From Streptomyces violens (GTDB taxonomy: Bacteria > Actinomycetota > Actinomycetes > Streptomycetales > Streptomycetaceae): a stretch of 64,000 nt of DNA. The notes under the pieces were generated by a model. That model did not search any database, was not told where the DNA came from, and was given only the letters and a program-made list of their open reading frames with translations. The stretch's first letter is position 1. Each line of letters starts with the position of its first letter. This document shows, in pieces, positions 23,762 through 32,114 of this stretch. The translations under genes were made by a program, and so were the position numbers. The stretch spans positions 186,001 through 250,000 of the forward strand of contig NZ_JOBH01000001.1 in assembly GCF_000717745.1 (NCBI RefSeq), written 5' to 3'.

Positions 23762-25339
23762 GTGAGAGACACAGAGACGCCAAGAGAGACGCCACCGTCG
23801 TCCGCTCCACCGGGCCGCAAAGGCCCATCCGCGCCCGACCTCTCAGACGGCTGGGGCGAGCAGCGCGGCCGGCTGCGGAAGGATCTGCGGCGGCTGGACG
23901 TGCTGTTCTTCCTGATCTGCACGCTGGTCGGGCTGGACACGATCGGCTCGGTCGCGGCGCAGGGCCCCCAGGGCCTGACCTGGATGGCGATCCTCGCCCT
24001 CGCCTTCTTCCTGCCGTACGGCCTGCTGGTCGCCGAGCTGGGCTCCGCATTCCCCGTACAGGGCGGCCCGTACGTCTGGACCCGACTCGCTTTCGGACGC
24101 CTGACGGCCGGCCTCAACCAAATCCTCTACTGGATTTCCAACCCGGTATGGGTAGGCGGCAGCCTGTGCATCATCGCTCTCACCACGTGGGAGGAATTCT
24201 TCACCGCACTTCCCGGGGTGTGGAAGTACGCGGCCGGGCTGGTCTTCATCTGGGGTGGGGCACTCGCCGTCGTCCAGGCCGTACGGTTCGGCAAATGGGT
24301 GCCGATCGCGGGTGCCATCGCCCGAATCGTGCTGCTGGGCTTCTTCCTGATCTCCGTGGTCATCTTCGCGCTCAAGCACGGCGTACACGCACTGCCCGCA
24401 AGCGAATTCACCCCCACCTATGCGGGATTCATCGCACTCGTCCCCGTGCTCATCTTCAACTACGTGGGATTCGAGCTGCCGAGCTCGGCGGCCGAGGAAA
24501 TGACCAACCCCCGCCGGGACATCCCCCTCTCGATCCTGCGCTCGGGCCTGGCATCAATCATCTTGTACGGCGGCCCCATTCTCGGAATCCTCTTCGTCCT
24601 CCCGAGCAAGGAGATCGGCAGCCTCGGCGGCTTCATCGACGCGTGCAAGGCCGTCTTCACGGTGTACGGGGGCAATATCGCCGCCGACGGCACCGTCACG
24701 CTGAGCGGCGCGGGCTCGGTCTTCGGCGGCATCGCGGCGGCCGGACTCATCATCGGCCTGCTGACCAGCGGCGTCACCTGGGCGATGGGCGCGCACCGGG
24801 CACAGGCGGTGGCCTGCGCGGACGGCGTGGGCCCGGCCTGGCTCGGCAAAATCGACGAAAAGCGCGGCACCCCGGTCCGGGTGAATCTCCTGTCGGCGGT
24901 CCTCGCTTCCATCCTCTTCGTCCTCGCCCTGAACCTCACCGAAGGCGACGGCGAGAAATACTTCGCAGCGGGCCTGGGCCTGACAATCTCCACCACATTC
25001 ATCTCCTACGTCATCACCTTCCCGAGCCTCCTGGTACTCCGCCGGAAATACCCGGACACCCCACGCCCGTACGCCGTACCGGGCGGCCGCGTCGGCGCAT
25101 GGGTGGTAACCACACTCGCAACGGGCCTGGTCGCCTTCACAGTCGTGGTCCTGATCTGGCCCGGCTTCGGAGTCGGCTGGTTCGGCACGGCGGGGGACTC
25201 GGCCGATTCCCTCCCCCCGTCATTCGCGGACCAACGCCTCGCCTACACCCTCAGCCAGGTACTGCCGCTGGCCCTGTTCCTGGTCATCGGGTTGGTCTTC
25301 TACGCCCTGGGGAGGAAGACGCGACGAGCGAAGGGGTGA
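23762..25339 (+). CDS. APC superfamily amino acid permease
   Basis: 525 aa with about 12 transmembrane segments, typical APC pattern: DVLFFLICTLVGLDTIGSVAAQGPQGLTW (TM1 with the Gly-rich substrate region), FPVQGGPYVWTRLAFG, FNYVGFELPSSAAEEMTNPRRDIP (TM6) and RKYPDTPRPYAVPGG. GTG 23762 has GGGAG six bases upstream. It resembles the glutamate/GABA or BCAA-type permeases of actinomycetes. It is convergent with the catabolic operon downstream, across a shared terminator, and shares an operator with it. Confidence 0.9.
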   Translation: MRDTETPRETPPSSAPPGRKGPSAPDLSDGWGEQRGRLRKDLRRLDVLFFLICTLVGLDTIGSVAAQGPQGLTWMAILALAFFLPYGLLVAELGSAFPVQGGPYVWTRLAFGRLTAGLNQILYWISNPVWVGGSLCIIALTTWEEFFTALPGVWKYAAGLVFIWGGALAVVQAVRFGKWVPIAGAIARIVLLGFFLISVVIFALKHGVHALPASEFTPTYAGFIALVPVLIFNYVGFELPSSAAEEMTNPRRDIPLSILRSGLASIILYGGPILGILFVLPSKEIGSLGGFIDACKAVFTVYGGNIAADGTVTLSGAGSVFGGIAAAGLIIGLLTSGVTWAMGAHRAQAVACADGVGPAWLGKIDEKRGTPVRVNLLSAVLASILFVLALNLTEGDGEKYFAAGLGLTISTTFISYVITFPSLLVLRRKYPDTPRPYAVPGGRVGAWVVTTLATGLVAFTVVVLIWPGFGVGWFGTAGDSADSLPPSFADQRLAYTLSQVLPLALFLVIGLVFYALGRKTRRAKG

Positions 25340-25349
25340 ACTCGGCGCC

Positions 25350-25384
25350 GGAGGGGCCGTCCGCGGTGTGCGGGCGGCCCCTCC
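25350..25384. terminator. bidirectional terminator between permease and amino-acid operon
   Basis: GGAGGGGCCG (25350-25359)/CGGCCCCTCC (25375-25384) plus an inner CCGC/GCGG stem. It serves two convergent transcription units. Confidence 0.8.
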
Positions 25385-25395
25385 GTGGTTGCGCG

Positions 25396-27555
25396 TCAGC
25401 CCAGTACAGCGGCGGCGTCCAGGGCCACCGCGCCGCCCGGGTGGACGAGTAGCGGATTGATTTCGATGTCGGTGAGTTCGGGGTGTTCGGCGGCGGCGTG
25501 GGCGAGGGCGCAGAGGGCGGCCGACGCGGCGTCGAGGTCGACGGCGGGGGCGCCGCGCCAGCCGGTGAGCAGAGGGGCGTGGCGTAGGAAGAGCAGGAGG
25601 TCGCGGGCGTGGTCGGGGGTGAGGGGGGCCAGGGCGAGGGCGGTGTCGGCGAGGAGTTCGGCGCGTACGCCGCCGATGCCGGCCATGAGGACCGGGCCGA
25701 AGGCGGGGTCGCGCCGTACGCCGGCGATCAGTTCGACCGCGTACGGGGGTGTGGCCATGGCCTCGACGGCATACCGGGTCGCGCCGGTGGCCGCGCGCAT
25801 ACGGGCGAAGGCGCTCCGCAGCGCCGGCTCGTCGGCGAGGCCGAGTGCCACCCCGCCCGCCTCCGTCTTGTGGGCCAGGCCCATCGCCTTCAGGACGAGC
25901 GGGTAGCCGACGCGGTCCGCGGCCGCCGCGGCCTCGTCGGCGGTGCGGACGAACTCGGCGGCGGGGAACGTCAGTCCGTAGGAGCACAGGAGGTCGCGGG
26001 TGGTCTCGTAGTCGCCGTCGGGGACGCGGTGCGGGGACGGGGGCGGGAGCGGCGGGGGTGGCCTGAGGCGTGCGGCGCGGAGGCGCGCGGTGCCGGAAAG
26101 GGCGGTCGCGGCCTGCTCGATGCGTTCGTAGACCGGAACGCCGCGCTCCCGCAGGACGCCGAGGGCCGGGGTGTCGCGGGCCATGGTGTGGACGAGGAGC
26201 GGGCGACCGGACGACTCGGCGGCGTCGGCGAGTTCGGCCGCCACCTCCGTCTCGCGCGCCGCCTGGGCCGGATTCCCGGTCGCATAGTCGCCGAAGTAGC
26301 CGGTGAGGACCACGGCGTCGGCTTCGCCGCAGGTCAGCAGCGTATGGGCGAGGCGCGCGTAGGTGCGGAGGTCGGCCTCGCCGGCGCCTGCGAGGTCTAC
26401 GGGGTTGCCGGAGGCGGCACCGGGCGGGAGGTGGGCGGCGACGGCTGCCGCGGTGGCGGCGGAGAAAGCCGGTACGTCCAGGCTGCGGACGGCGCAGGCG
26501 TCGGCAGCGAGGGCGCCTTGGCCTCCGCTGTCGGCGAGAACAGCGACGGCGGGGGCTTTTAGGGGCGCGGGGAACTGCGCGACCGGCCACGACGGTGGGA
26601 AAGCCGCCCGCGGCGGGTCAGGGGCTGCCCCTGCGGCGCGCCCGCGCACAGCCAACAGGCACACCGCCGTATCCACCACCTCCCCCGCCGTATCCAGCAG
26701 CAGCGCCCCCGCATCGCGGCACACCGCGGCAACCGTGGCGCGGGCGCTGACCAGCGCACCCGTGTGGGAGGCCGCAGCGCGGCCCGACGCGGTGCTACCG
26801 CCCACGGTCAGCAGCAGGACCGGTTTCCCGGCCGCATGCGCCGCGGCCAGCGCGCGGCCCAGGCGGCGGCCGTCGCGAAAGTCCTCCACATACGCGGCGA
26901 CGACGCGCGTCTGCTCATGGCGCACCAGCGCCAACAGCGCGTCCGTGGCGTCGATGTCCCGCTGGTTGCCGAGCGAGACGAAGCGGGAGAAGCCCTGCCC
27001 GGCGCGGGCCAGCAGGCGGCCGATCTCCAGCGCGAGATTGCCGCTCTGGGAGACCAGGCCGACCTGCCCGGCCGGGAAGTCGCCCCAGCTCAGGCGGAGG
27101 TCGCTGGTGGTGTCGACGACGCCCATGCAGTTCGGGCCGAGCAGCCGGGCGCCGTGCGCGGTGACCTCGGACGCCAGCGCCCGTTCCGCGGCGGCGCCCG
27201 TGCCGCCGGAGGTGATCACGGTGAAGCAGCGGGCGCCGGCCGCCAGGCCCTCGGCGACCACCGCCCGCACCTGGGGCGGCGGCACGGCCACCACCACCTG
27301 CTCCGGCACGCTCGGCAGGGCGCCGAGGTCCGGCAGGAAGGGCACGCCGTCCAGCGCGCCACCGCGCCGGTTGACCAGGTGCACCACACGGCGCCCGCGC
27401 CCCGCGAGCGCCCCGGAAGCGAGCCAGTACCCCCACTTCTCGGGATTGGCCGAGGCCCCGACCACGGCCACGGACCGCGGGTCGAAGAGCGAGCCCAGCG
27501 GGTCGGGCTCCAGGGCCGTCGGAGCCGAGTCCAGCGGCTCGGACCCGGGCGTCAT
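25396..27555 (-). CDS. acyl-CoA synthetase (ADP-forming) / acetate-CoA ligase family
   Basis: 719-aa single-chain ADP-forming ligase. Domains: CoA-binding Rossmann (FDPRSVAVVGASANPEKWGYWL, residues about 25-120), succinyl-CoA-ligase-like region (LGPNCMGVVDT, LVSQSGNLALEIGRL, and the likely phospho-His in AAASHTGALV), and C-terminal ATP-grasp (YPLVLKAMGLAHKTEAGGVALGL, GPVLMAGIGGVRAELL, DIEINPLLV). Makes an acyl-CoA from the acid with ATP to ADP + Pi. Between domains it holds a proline-rich insert of about 30 residues encoded by a repeat-like sequence (26556-26646). Its ATG overlaps the TGA of the dehydrogenase gene. Confidence 0.9.
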   Translation of the reverse strand: MTPGSEPLDSAPTALEPDPLGSLFDPRSVAVVGASANPEKWGYWLASGALAGRGRRVVHLVNRRGGALDGVPFLPDLGALPSVPEQVVVAVPPPQVRAVVAEGLAAGARCFTVITSGGTGAAAERALASEVTAHGARLLGPNCMGVVDTTSDLRLSWGDFPAGQVGLVSQSGNLALEIGRLLARAGQGFSRFVSLGNQRDIDATDALLALVRHEQTRVVAAYVEDFRDGRRLGRALAAAHAAGKPVLLLTVGGSTASGRAAASHTGALVSARATVAAVCRDAGALLLDTAGEVVDTAVCLLAVRGRAAGAAPDPPRAAFPPSWPVAQFPAPLKAPAVAVLADSGGQGALAADACAVRSLDVPAFSAATAAAVAAHLPPGAASGNPVDLAGAGEADLRTYARLAHTLLTCGEADAVVLTGYFGDYATGNPAQAARETEVAAELADAAESSGRPLLVHTMARDTPALGVLRERGVPVYERIEQAATALSGTARLRAARLRPPPPLPPPSPHRVPDGDYETTRDLLCSYGLTFPAAEFVRTADEAAAAADRVGYPLVLKAMGLAHKTEAGGVALGLADEPALRSAFARMRAATGATRYAVEAMATPPYAVELIAGVRRDPAFGPVLMAGIGGVRAELLADTALALAPLTPDHARDLLLFLRHAPLLTGWRGAPAVDLDAASAALCALAHAAAEHPELTDIEINPLLVHPGGAVALDAAAVLG
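26556..26646 (-). repeat. Streptomyces-type dispersed repeat inserted in frame in a coding gene
   Basis: The plus strand contains AGGGGCGCGGGGAACTGCGC followed by GACCGGCCACGAC, which I recognise as a high-copy dispersed repeat in many Streptomyces genomes, then a CAGGGGCTGCCCCTG palindrome. Length about 90 bp, in frame, no stop on the coding strand. Encodes PDPPRAAFPPSWPVAQFPAP between the ligase domains. Limits are approximate. Confidence 0.65.
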
Positions 27556-28742
27556 CGGTACCACCCGAACCGCTCCGCGATCACCGGCAGCCGGTCCGCC
27601 ACGATGCCGTGCGCGGCGGCGCGCGGCGTGCAGCCGACCGCCTCGGCGCGCGCCAGCATCTGGTCGATCAGGGCCCGCATCGACCGCCGTGTGTACGCGA
27701 ACGCCTCGTCCGCGTCGGCACCGATGTCCCCGAAGAGCGTCCACCACCACCAGGCGTTCGTACCGGAGTTGACGACGACGTCCGGCAGCACCGTCACCCC
27801 GCGGGCGGTGAGTAGCGCCTCGGCCTCCTCCCGTACCGGCATGTTCGCCGCCTCGACCACCCAACGCGCGGCGATGGCCGCCTGGTTCCCGGCGTCGATC
27901 GCGTACGAGACGGCCGCCGGTACCAGGATCTCCGCCTCGGCCGACAGCCAGGCGTCACCCGGCAGTTCGCGGTCCTCGGACCGCAACGCCGCGCGGTCCA
28001 CCGTGCCGTGCGCGTCGCGCGCGGCGAGCAGCGCCTCGACGTCCAGCCCCTCCGGGTTGGCCATGGTCCCCTTGACGTCGGCGACCGCGACGACCCGCAG
28101 CCCGGCGCGGGCCAGGAAGCGCGCGGTCGCGCCGCCCATGGTGCCCAGCCCCTGCACGGCGACCCGGGTACCGGCGTACGGGACGCCCGCCCGGTCCAGC
28201 GCCGCGAGCGCGGCCTCCGCGACACCGCAGCCGCCCACCAGTTCGTCCAGCCCGATGCCGTCCACGTCGATGGCGAAGGCGTCGGCGAGCCGCTGCCGGG
28301 CGGCCGTCTCGTCGTCCAGCAGCGGGTACACCGCCTGGATGGAGGAGACCAGCCCGGCCTCGTCCGCCGCCTTGTCGACCAGGTCCTGCGTCAACCCGAG
28401 GTCCTCACCGGTCGTCCAGAAGTGCTCGATGTACGGGCGCATGGCGCGCAAGTAGCGCACGAGTACGCCGTACGCCTCCGGCGCGCGCGGGTCGCAGTCG
28501 ATGCCGCCCTTCGCGCCGCCGAGCGGGACGTACCGGCCCTCGGGGTTGTAGTGCAGCGCCTCCTTCATGGTCATGCCGCGGGCGAGCCCGGTCACCTCGT
28601 CGAGGGTGCAGCCGGCCCGCATCCGCAGGCCGCCGCTGGAAACGCCGCGCACGAGCCGGTCGATGACCAGGTAACCCCGGTGACCGGTCTCGTGATCGGT
28701 CCAGGTCAGGGACGTCAGGGGGGCAGCAGCAGGCTGGCTCAT
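27552..28742 (-). CDS. Glu/Leu/Phe/Val dehydrogenase family protein
   Basis: 396 aa. N-terminal catalytic domain with YNPEGRYVPLGGAKGGIDCDPRA (the GGAKGG Lys loop) and NAD domain with GTRVAVQGLGTMGGATARFLARAGLRVVAVADVKG. Converts an amino acid to its 2-oxo acid with NAD(P). It is short compared with hexameric glutamate dehydrogenases (about 450 aa), and closer to leucine/valine-type enzymes. Overlaps both neighbours by 4 bases (ATGA), so it is strictly cotranslated with the ThDP enzyme and the acyl-CoA synthetase. Confidence 0.88.
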   Translation of the reverse strand: MSQPAAAPLTSLTWTDHETGHRGYLVIDRLVRGVSSGGLRMRAGCTLDEVTGLARGMTMKEALHYNPEGRYVPLGGAKGGIDCDPRAPEAYGVLVRYLRAMRPYIEHFWTTGEDLGLTQDLVDKAADEAGLVSSIQAVYPLLDDETAARQRLADAFAIDVDGIGLDELVGGCGVAEAALAALDRAGVPYAGTRVAVQGLGTMGGATARFLARAGLRVVAVADVKGTMANPEGLDVEALLAARDAHGTVDRAALRSEDRELPGDAWLSAEAEILVPAAVSYAIDAGNQAAIAARWVVEAANMPVREEAEALLTARGVTVLPDVVVNSGTNAWWWWTLFGDIGADADEAFAYTRRSMRALIDQMLARAEAVGCTPRAAAHGIVADRLPVIAERFGWYR

Positions 28743-30379
28743 CGGGTGGGCTCCTCGGGGACGGTGATGACGGTGGGGCCGGGGGTGGTGAGTGCCTTGC
28801 CGAGGGCGTCGGCGAGTTCGGCGGCGGTCGCGGCGCGTACGCCATGGCCGCCGTACGCACGGGCCAGCGCGGGCAGATCGACCGGCGGTACACCGCTCGG
28901 CGGCAGATCGACGGCGACCGGACGGTCGCCCCGCGCCACCATCTCGTCGCGGATCTCGCCGTACCCCCCGTTGTCGAACACGACTACAGGGAGCGGCAGT
29001 CGGGTCTGTACGGCGGTGGCCAGCTCCTGTACGGAGAACTGCAGCCCACCGTCGCCGCTCAGCGCGACCACCTGCCGCCCCGGGTCCGCGGCCTTGGCCC
29101 CGATGGCGGCGGGCAGCGCGTACCCGAGGGTGCCGAAGCCGGTCGGGTGCAGGTAGCGGCCCTCGGGGCCGAGCGGGAGGTGCGGGATCGCGCCGTAGTA
29201 GCAGCACTGGGCGCTGTCGGAGGTGAGCACGGCGTCCGGGTCCAGTACCTCGCGGAGCACCCGGAGGTACGGCAGCCACCGCGCGTCCCGCTCGGCCGTC
29301 TCCGCGTCCCGCTCGGCACGAAGCGCCGCGGCCGTACGCGTGGCCGCGCTCGTGTCCCGCTCGCTCCCCGCCTCCTCGATCAGCGCCCGTATCTCCTCGA
29401 TCAGGGCCCGCACCGTCTCCCGCGCCTCCCCCACCAGCGCGACGTCGGCCGGGAGCACCCCGTACATCTGCGCCGGATCGATGTCCGCGCGGATCAGCGG
29501 GCCACCGAGGGCGAGCGGCTCGGCAGTCCATACATCCGATTCGGCGAGCTCCGTGCCGACCGCGAGCACCGCGTCACAGTCCTCCGCCAGCCGGCGCTGC
29601 ACAGCAGGGCTGTGCAGCGAGACGCCCAGGGAGAGGGGGTGGGTCTCGGGGACGATGCCCTTGCCGTTGGCGGTGGTCACCACGAGGGCGCCCAACTGCT
29701 CTGCCAGCGCTCGGCATTCGGGTGCAGCGGCCCGCGCGCCGCCCCCGAGGACGAGCGCGGGGCGTTGGGCCGTACGCAGCGTCTCCGCGGCTTCTGCCAC
29801 CGGGCCGACATCGGCGCCCACCGTCACGCAGGGCGGCGCGAGCCGTACCGGACCGGGTGCCTCCGCCGCCGTCAGCAGGTCCAGCGGCACCTCGATGTGC
29901 ACCGGTCGTGGCCGTCCCGTACGGAAGAGCGTGAACGCGCGGGCGACCGCCGCGCCGATCTCCGCCACCGTCGACACCCGGTGGCTGACCGCCGCGACCG
30001 CCCGCAGCGCGTCCGTCTGGCTGCGCATCTCGTGCAGCAGCCCGGTGGACTGCCGCGGGTGGCGCAGCGGCATTCCGGGCGAGACGACGAGCAGCGGGAC
30101 GCTGTCGGAGTACGCCTGGCCGACCGCCGCCGCGATGTTGAGGAGCGCGGGGCCGGTGGTGGTGAGCGCGACGCCGGGGCAGCCGGTGACGCGGGCGTAC
30201 GCGTCGGCGGCGTAGCCCGCGCCCTGCTCGTGCCGGGGGTTGAGGTGCGCGATGCCGTACGCGTCGAGGTGGCGGTAGATCTCCAGGTTGTGCGTGCCGG
30301 GGATGCCGAACGCCTGCGTGACGCCGTGCGCGGCGAGTGCGCGTACGACGGCCCGGCCTCCCGTCATGGCCGCCGTCAT
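28739..30379 (-). CDS. thiamine diphosphate-dependent 2-oxo acid decarboxylase/synthase-like protein
   Basis: 546 aa, three ThDP-fold domains. Catalytic Glu in NPRHEQGAGYAADAYARVTG, followed by GVALTTTGPALLNIAAAVGQAYSDSVPLLVVS; central domain ALVLGGGARAAAPE; ThDP/Mg site SGDGGLQFSVQELATAVQ with FDNGGYGEI. It resembles acetolactate-synthase-like decarboxylases such as 5-guanidino-2-oxopentanoate decarboxylase (AruI), from memory. In this operon it would decarboxylate the 2-oxo acid made by the neighbouring dehydrogenase. Starts at ATG 30379, overlapping the upstream stop by one base (TGATG). Confidence 0.87.
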   Translation of the reverse strand: MTAAMTGGRAVVRALAAHGVTQAFGIPGTHNLEIYRHLDAYGIAHLNPRHEQGAGYAADAYARVTGCPGVALTTTGPALLNIAAAVGQAYSDSVPLLVVSPGMPLRHPRQSTGLLHEMRSQTDALRAVAAVSHRVSTVAEIGAAVARAFTLFRTGRPRPVHIEVPLDLLTAAEAPGPVRLAPPCVTVGADVGPVAEAAETLRTAQRPALVLGGGARAAAPECRALAEQLGALVVTTANGKGIVPETHPLSLGVSLHSPAVQRRLAEDCDAVLAVGTELAESDVWTAEPLALGGPLIRADIDPAQMYGVLPADVALVGEARETVRALIEEIRALIEEAGSERDTSAATRTAAALRAERDAETAERDARWLPYLRVLREVLDPDAVLTSDSAQCCYYGAIPHLPLGPEGRYLHPTGFGTLGYALPAAIGAKAADPGRQVVALSGDGGLQFSVQELATAVQTRLPLPVVVFDNGGYGEIRDEMVARGDRPVAVDLPPSGVPPVDLPALARAYGGHGVRAATAAELADALGKALTTPGPTVITVPEEPTR

Positions 30380-31536
30380 CACATCCCCCGCGCGATGACG
30401 AGCCGCATGATGTCCGAGGTGCCTTCCTCGATCTCCTCCAGCTTGGCGTCGCGCATCCACTGCTCGACCGGGTACTCGCGCGAGTAACCCCAGCCGCCCA
30501 GCGTCTGGACCGCGGCCCACGTGCAGTACGCGGCGGTCTCCGAGGCGGTGAGCTTGGCCATCGCGGCCTCGCTGGTCGCGTCCAGCCCGGCGTCCAGCCG
30601 CTTGGCCGCGCGCCAGGTCATCAGCCGGGCCTGCTCGACCCGCGTGCGCATGTCCGCGAGGCGGAAGGCAACGGCCTGGTGCTCGATGATCGGCTTGCCG
30701 AACTGCTGCCGGGTGGTGGCGTAGTCGCGGGCGTACTCGTACGCGGCGCGGGCGATACCGGTCGCGGCCGCGCCCAGGATCGCGCGCGAGATGTCGAACG
30801 TACGCATGAGGCCGTGGAAGCCCTGGCCCTCATCGCCGAGCCGGTTCTCCTCCGGTACGAACGCGTCGCGGAAGAAGATCTCGCGGCAGACGATCGCGCG
30901 CTGCCCCATCTTCCGCATGGGCGCGCCGAATTCGACGCCCTCGGTGTCCTTGCGCAGCAGGAAGGCGGTGACGCCGCGGGCGCGCAGCGCGGGGTCGGTC
31001 TTGGCGAAGACGACGTACTGGTCGGCCTCGCCGGCGTTGGAGATCCACGCCTTCTGGCCGTTGATCCGGTACCCGCCGGGGGTGCGGGTCGCGGTGGTGG
31101 TGATCGAGGCGGCGTCGGAGCCGGCGCCGGGCTCGGTGGTGGCCAGGGCGGTCATGGGGGTGTCGGGGCCGGTGAGCGGGGTGAGCCAGGTCCGCTGCTG
31201 CTCCTTGGTGCCGAGCTCCATTACCGGGTCGGCGAAGAAGCCGTTGGAGCAGAGGAGGTTGCCGATGCCGAGGTCGCCCGCGCACAGCTCCTCCTGCACG
31301 AGTGCCTGCGTGAAGACGTCGGTGAAGCCGCCGCCCCCGTACTCGGCGGGGAGCATGAAGCCGGTGATGCCGACCTCGGCGGCCTTGCGCCACAGGTCCC
31401 AGGGGGTGCTGGTGTCGGCCTCGTCCACGTCGCGGGCGCGCGGCCGGATCTCGTCGCGGGCGAACGCGCGGGTGAGGTCGATGATGTCCCGCTGCTCGGG
31501 GCTCAGCGGGACCAGCTCGGTGGGCAGCTCTGACAT
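30379..31536 (-). CDS. acyl-CoA dehydrogenase
   Basis: 385 aa, complete ACAD: N-terminal helical domain (LSPEQRDIIDLTRAFARDEIRP), FAD motif TALATTEPGAGSDAASI, WISNAGEADQYVVFAKT, R-Q-FGKPIIEHQAV and C-terminal catalytic region LGGWGYSREYPVEQWMRDAKLEEIEEGTSDIMRLVIARGM with the base Glu. Would oxidise the acyl-CoA to the enoyl-CoA. First gene of the operon; ATG 31536 has GGGAG upstream and the operator palindrome lies 30-49 bases before it. Confidence 0.92.
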   Translation of the reverse strand: MSELPTELVPLSPEQRDIIDLTRAFARDEIRPRARDVDEADTSTPWDLWRKAAEVGITGFMLPAEYGGGGFTDVFTQALVQEELCAGDLGIGNLLCSNGFFADPVMELGTKEQQRTWLTPLTGPDTPMTALATTEPGAGSDAASITTTATRTPGGYRINGQKAWISNAGEADQYVVFAKTDPALRARGVTAFLLRKDTEGVEFGAPMRKMGQRAIVCREIFFRDAFVPEENRLGDEGQGFHGLMRTFDISRAILGAAATGIARAAYEYARDYATTRQQFGKPIIEHQAVAFRLADMRTRVEQARLMTWRAAKRLDAGLDATSEAAMAKLTASETAAYCTWAAVQTLGGWGYSREYPVEQWMRDAKLEEIEEGTSDIMRLVIARGM

Positions 31537-31565
31537 GGGCTCTCCCTGTGCGGCAACGGCGCGCT

Positions 31566-31585
31566 TACTGAATCGTGATTCAGTA
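31566..31585 (-). promoter_or_regulatory. operator of the amino-acid catabolic operon, TACTGAATC-GT-GATTCAGTA
   Basis: 20-bp palindrome with perfect 9-base arms. Contains ACTGA-N8-TCAGT, the same arms and spacing as the site next to the TetR gene at 23.7 kb. Position just upstream of the first start suggests repression by occlusion. Confidence 0.7.
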
Positions 31586-31622
31586 TTTGGAGCCGGAGCC
31601 GGGCATGTCAATGAGCCCGCCG

Positions 31623-31640
31623 ACTGAATCGTCGGTCAGC
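31623..31640 (-). promoter_or_regulatory. second, imperfect copy of the same operator
   Basis: ACTGA-ATCGTCGG-TCAGC, 9 of 10 arm bases as in the main site, 56 bases further upstream. Confidence 0.5.
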
Positions 31641-31670
31641 GAGCTCGGCTCAGGAGAGCGGTGTGTGGTG

Positions 31671-32000
31671 TCAGCCGTGACTGCCGAGGCGCCGGTCCAG
31701 TGCGCGGTCGGCACGGTCCAGCGCTTCCGCGGTGTCCCGGCGGGCGGCGGCCGCGTCGGGCAGGCCGAGCGCGACGGCGATCTCGTCCCAGTCGTGCCCG
31801 GAGGACAGCAGCGCGCGCACGGCGGCACCGAGCGCGGAATCGGCGGCGGCGCGCACCCGCCCGATCTCGGCAAGGGTGGCCAGCAGATCGGGAGCCGTGC
31901 GCGCGGCGGCGCTGTGCTGCTGAACGAGCCCCAGCGACTGGTCGGTGGTGACCCACCAGTCGCCGGCGGTGGCGGCGGGGAGTTCCGGTGTCAGGGTCAT
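31671..32000 (-). CDS. hypothetical protein with HTH-like C-terminal half
   Basis: 109 aa, helical, no signal peptide. The second half, HDWDEIAVALGLPDAAAARRDTAEALDRADRALDRR, has the W-x-EIA-x-ALG pattern of sigma-70 region 4 or LuxR-type HTH segments. ATG 32000 (MTLTPELP) is preferred; a GTG at 32048 would overlap the IclR-type palindrome at 32042-32058. That palindrome just upstream suggests control by the IclR regulator at 35.2 kb. Function unknown. Confidence 0.65.
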   Translation of the reverse strand: MTLTPELPAATAGDWWVTTDQSLGLVQQHSAAARTAPDLLATLAEIGRVRAAADSALGAAVRALLSSGHDWDEIAVALGLPDAAAARRDTAEALDRADRALDRRLGSHG

Positions 32001-32041
32001 GGGGTCAGGGTAGCGAGGGCGGACCGCAGAATGGGTCGGCT

Positions 32042-32058
32042 GGTCCACTGAGCGGACC
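32042..32058 (-). promoter_or_regulatory. IclR-type palindrome GGTCC-ACTGAGC-GGACC
   Basis: 17 bp, 42 bases upstream of the small gene's ATG and 56 bases past the condensation-protein stop. Nearly the same as the two sites flanking the IclR gene promoter. Confidence 0.6.
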
Positions 32059-32114
32059 TGGGCCAGTAACGTTCCTGCCCGTAGCTCCCCTTGCCATCAC
32101 AACGCTTCAGGAAC

